From NCBI GenBank assembly GCA_003646745.1, contig QMLM01000047.1:1-9248 (forward strand): DNA of 9,248 nucleotides. Reading direction: 5' to 3'. The translations under genes were made by a program, and so were the position numbers. The notes under the pieces are model-generated. The model had not been told where the DNA came from, did no database searches, and worked only from the letters and a program-made list of their open reading frames with translations. Position 1 is the stretch's first letter. Each line of letters opens with the position of its first letter. Shown in pieces: positions 6,693-9,248 of this stretch. This DNA is from Deltaproteobacteria bacterium. GTDB lineage: Bacteria; Desulfobacterota; B13-G15; RBG-16-54-18.

Positions 6693-9239
6693 ATGAACGA
6701 GGACAGAATAATAATAAAAGGTGCAAGGCAGCACAACTTAAAGAATATAAACTTGGAGATACCCAAGGGGCGACTAGTGGTGATTACCGGGGTAAGCGGT
6801 TCGGGCAAGTCCTCCCTTGCCTTTGATACCCTCTACGCCGAAGGGCAGAGGAGATATGTGGAGTCTCTTTCCGCCTATGCCAGACAGTTTCTGGAGCGAA
6901 TGGATAAACCCGATGTGGACTCTATCGAGGGGCTCTCACCGGCCATTGCCATCGAACAGAAAGGAATAAGCAGAAATCCACGCTCCACCGTTGGGACAGT
7001 GACGGAGATATATGATTATCTTCGCCTTCTGTTCGCCCGTGTAGGTCGCCCCCATTGTTATATCTGTGGCCGCCAGATTAGATCGCAGACCCCTCAGCAG
7101 ATGGTCGATCAGCTTTTGCTTCTTCCCTCTGGGAGTCGTCTGGTCGTTATGGCCCCCCTGGTGAAGGGGCGTAAGGGGGAGTATAAGAAACTCTTAGATC
7201 AACTGCGAGGGGATGGGTTTGTCCGTGTGAGAGTAGATGGAGCCATCAGGGATCTTGGGGAAGAGATAGAGTTGGATAAGAATAAGAGACATGATATAGA
7301 TCTAGTGGTCGATAGGTTGGTTGTGCGCGAAGGTATAAAAAATAGAGTTACTGAGTCGTTGGAGCTTGCCCTCAGATATGGGGAGGGAGTGGTGAAGGTA
7401 GTGGTGGATGAAGCTCAGGAGCTGACATTCAGCGAGAGATTCGCCTGTCTTGAATGTGGTGTAAGTTATCCCGAGATATCACCTAGGCTGTTTTCCTTCA
7501 ATAGTCCTTATGGGGCATGCCCCAGCTGTGGAGGGTTGGGGTTTCTCCCAAGGGGATCTTCGTCACCTAAAGGGTCTGAGTGGGAGGAGGACATCCCCCT
7601 GTGTCCGGAATGCGAGGGGGCTAGGTTAAGAAAAGAGGCACTTCATGTACGATTTCAGGGGAAGTCCATTGTGGAGGTGACGAGGCTCTCCATAAAAGAG
7701 GCCCAGGCCTTTTTCCAAGCGGTGAACCTCAATCCCAATGAGGAAGAGATCGCCAGGTTGGTGTTGCGGGAGATAACCGAAAGGCTCGGGTTCCTGGTAA
7801 GCGTAGGGTTGGATTATCTCTGCCTTGATAGGGCTTCCTCCACCCTTTCTGCGGGGGAGGCAGAGAGGATAAGGCTGGCTACACAAATAGGGTCAGGCCT
7901 CAGTGGGGTTCTATATATCTTGGACGAACCGAGTATCGGCCTCCACTTAAGGGACAACCTGAGGCTTTTGAATACTTTGAAGCGATTGCGGGATTTGGGC
8001 AATACCGTCATCGTAGTGGAGCATGACACGCAGACTATTCTCTGCGCAGACTATGTAATAGATATGGGTCCGGGGGCAGGGATACATGGAGGTGAGGTGG
8101 TCTTTACCGGCACCCCCCAAGGGCTAATGGGGGACGATGGGTCTTTGACGGGGAAGTATCTCTCCGGCCGCCTTACCATACCTACTCCCCAAAAAAGAAG
8201 AAGCACAGATAAAGGGTTTTTGGTCATCGAGGGGGCTAAGGCCAACAACCTGAAGGGGATTAGGGTAGAGATACCTCTCGGGGTCTTCACCTGTGTGACC
8301 GGAGTCTCTGGCTCTGGAAAAAGCACCCTGATTGTCGACACCCTTTACCGGGCACTGGCCCAATATCTCCACGGGACCAAGCAGAAGGCAGGGGAGTTCG
8401 AGTCCCTTTATGGGGTAGAAAGGGTGGATAAGGTGGTGCAGATCGACCAGATGCCTATTGGAAAGACCTCTCGCTCCAACCCTGCCACTTATACAGGGAT
8501 CTTCGCCCTTATTAGGGAACTCTTTGCCCAACTTCCCGAGGCAAAGGTGAGGGGCTATACACAAGGCAGGTTTAGCTTCAACGTGAAGGGCGGCAGATGC
8601 GAGGCATGCCAAGGGGAAGGGATTCTCAGGATCGAGATGCACTTTCTCCCCGATGTGTATGTGACCTGTGATGAGTGTAGGGGAAGGCGTTTCAACCGAG
8701 AGACCCTGGAGATAAGGTATAAGGGAAGAGATATCTCCGAGGTTTTGGAGATGACGGTTCAGGAGGCTTTGGAATTCTTCCGCCATATCCCTTCTTTGAA
8801 GAGAAAACTTCAGATATTGGCCGATGTGGGCCTGGATTATATCAAGCTCGGACAGCCCGCCCCCACCCTGTCCGCAGGAGAGGCCCAAAGGATAAAGTTG
8901 GCTAAAGAACTGGGCAGAAGGGATACCGGTAGAACCGTCTATATCCTCGATGAGCCCACTACTGGGCTGCACTTTGCTGAGATCCAGAAGCTGCTCGATG
9001 TACTAAACCGCTTGGTGGATGCTGGCAACACGGTGGTCGTCATCGAACATAACCTCGATGTTATCAAGTCCGCCGATTACATCATTGATCTGGGGCCGGA
9101 GGGCGGCGACAGGGGTGGGGAGGTGATCGCCGCAGGCACCCCCGAGGAGGTATCTGAGGTTCCTCATTCCTATACCGGGCAGTTTTTGAAGGAGGTGTTG
9201 GAAGTGTCTTTAACCCAAAGAGAAAAAATATGCCGTTGA
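6693..9239 (+). CDS. uvrA: Excinuclease ABC subunit A lacking the insertion domain
   Basis: UvrA is the dimeric damage sensor of nucleotide excision repair; it loads UvrB on lesions. This protein has 848 residues from the ATG at 6693, against about 940 in E. coli. Both ABC modules are present: Walker A GVSGSGKS at 33-40 and 537-544, Walker B ILDEPSIGLH (Asp411/Glu412) and ILDEPTTGLH (Asp753/Glu754). The UvrB-binding domain (about 130-245) is present. Two zinc modules are intact: Cys252/255/276/279, and Cys636/639/659/662, which belongs to the DNA-binding C-terminal zinc finger. Cys122/125 (CYIC) and Cys304/307 (CPEC) may form a third site. The gap is between GGLGF (280-284) and CPEC (304), where about 20 residues replace the roughly 110-residue insertion domain. 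Both ABC signatures read LSAGE instead of the usual LSGGE. The stop lies 9 bases before the window end, so no terminator can be judged. Confidence 0.95.
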   Translation: MNEDRIIIKGARQHNLKNINLEIPKGRLVVITGVSGSGKSSLAFDTLYAEGQRRYVESLSAYARQFLERMDKPDVDSIEGLSPAIAIEQKGISRNPRSTVGTVTEIYDYLRLLFARVGRPHCYICGRQIRSQTPQQMVDQLLLLPSGSRLVVMAPLVKGRKGEYKKLLDQLRGDGFVRVRVDGAIRDLGEEIELDKNKRHDIDLVVDRLVVREGIKNRVTESLELALRYGEGVVKVVVDEAQELTFSERFACLECGVSYPEISPRLFSFNSPYGACPSCGGLGFLPRGSSSPKGSEWEEDIPLCPECEGARLRKEALHVRFQGKSIVEVTRLSIKEAQAFFQAVNLNPNEEEIARLVLREITERLGFLVSVGLDYLCLDRASSTLSAGEAERIRLATQIGSGLSGVLYILDEPSIGLHLRDNLRLLNTLKRLRDLGNTVIVVEHDTQTILCADYVIDMGPGAGIHGGEVVFTGTPQGLMGDDGSLTGKYLSGRLTIPTPQKRRSTDKGFLVIEGAKANNLKGIRVEIPLGVFTCVTGVSGSGKSTLIVDTLYRALAQYLHGTKQKAGEFESLYGVERVDKVVQIDQMPIGKTSRSNPATYTGIFALIRELFAQLPEAKVRGYTQGRFSFNVKGGRCEACQGEGILRIEMHFLPDVYVTCDECRGRRFNRETLEIRYKGRDISEVLEMTVQEALEFFRHIPSLKRKLQILADVGLDYIKLGQPAPTLSAGEAQRIKLAKELGRRDTGRTVYILDEPTTGLHFAEIQKLLDVLNRLVDAGNTVVVIEHNLDVIKSADYIIDLGPEGGDRGGEVIAAGTPEEVSEVPHSYTGQFLKEVLEVSLTQREKICR

Positions 9240-9248
9240 ACATTTAAC

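Noticed and set aside
8124..8972. 282-codon open frame on the minus strand inside uvrA
   Set aside because: It is fully antisense to well-conserved uvrA sequence, has no recognisable domain and reads as low-complexity shadow translation.
1..9248. CRISPR array, tRNA/rRNA genes, transposase or phage genes
   Set aside because: No regularly spaced repeats, cloverleaf-type sequences or mobile-element proteins were found on reading both strands.

Overview
The window looks like a chromosomal segment of a Gram-negative-type bacterium of moderate GC (about half by eye). It has sigma70-like promoters, strong Shine-Dalgarno sites, and frequent AGG/AGA arginine and ATA isoleucine codons. A deltaproteobacterial (Desulfobacterota-like) or similar, possibly anaerobic or thermotolerant lineage would fit. 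That is a low-confidence impression from protein style and codon use, not a placement.

Layout. Five genes lie on the minus strand and one on the plus strand. From right to left on the minus strand they are: a small three-helix membrane protein with a TTG start (6181-6486); a tight three-gene operon of a MoxR-like AAA+ ATPase (4689-6032), a protein ending in a GXGXG right-handed beta-helix domain (4007-4705) and a VWA/MIDAS protein (2429-3997); a short spacer with a degenerate intergenic palindromic repeat and a good sigma70 promoter; and lon (1-2232), whose last codons run off the left edge. Divergently, on the plus strand, lies uvrA (6693-9239), complete but about 90 residues shorter than usual because the DNA-contacting insertion domain is missing.

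How the genes work together. Lon (quality-control proteolysis) and UvrA (nucleotide excision repair) are housekeeping genes and look independently transcribed. The accessory content is the MoxR / GXGXG / VWA operon. The first two genes overlap by 17 bases and the second and third are 9 bases apart, so they are almost certainly co-translated. MoxR ATPases paired with VWA proteins generally act as chaperones that load metals or remodel metalloenzymes and complexes (NorQ/NorD, CbbQ/CbbO, CoxD/CoxE, RavA/ViaA). Three things are unusual here: a GltB/FwdC-type GXGXG protein between the two partners, a Cys/His cluster inside the ATPase, and an HGITH motif in the VWA protein where a zincin would have HExxH. 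Together they suggest a metal-linked maturation or remodelling machine whose client is not visible in this window. This is the best candidate for an undescribed system here.

No tRNA, rRNA, CRISPR array, insertion sequence or phage gene was seen.
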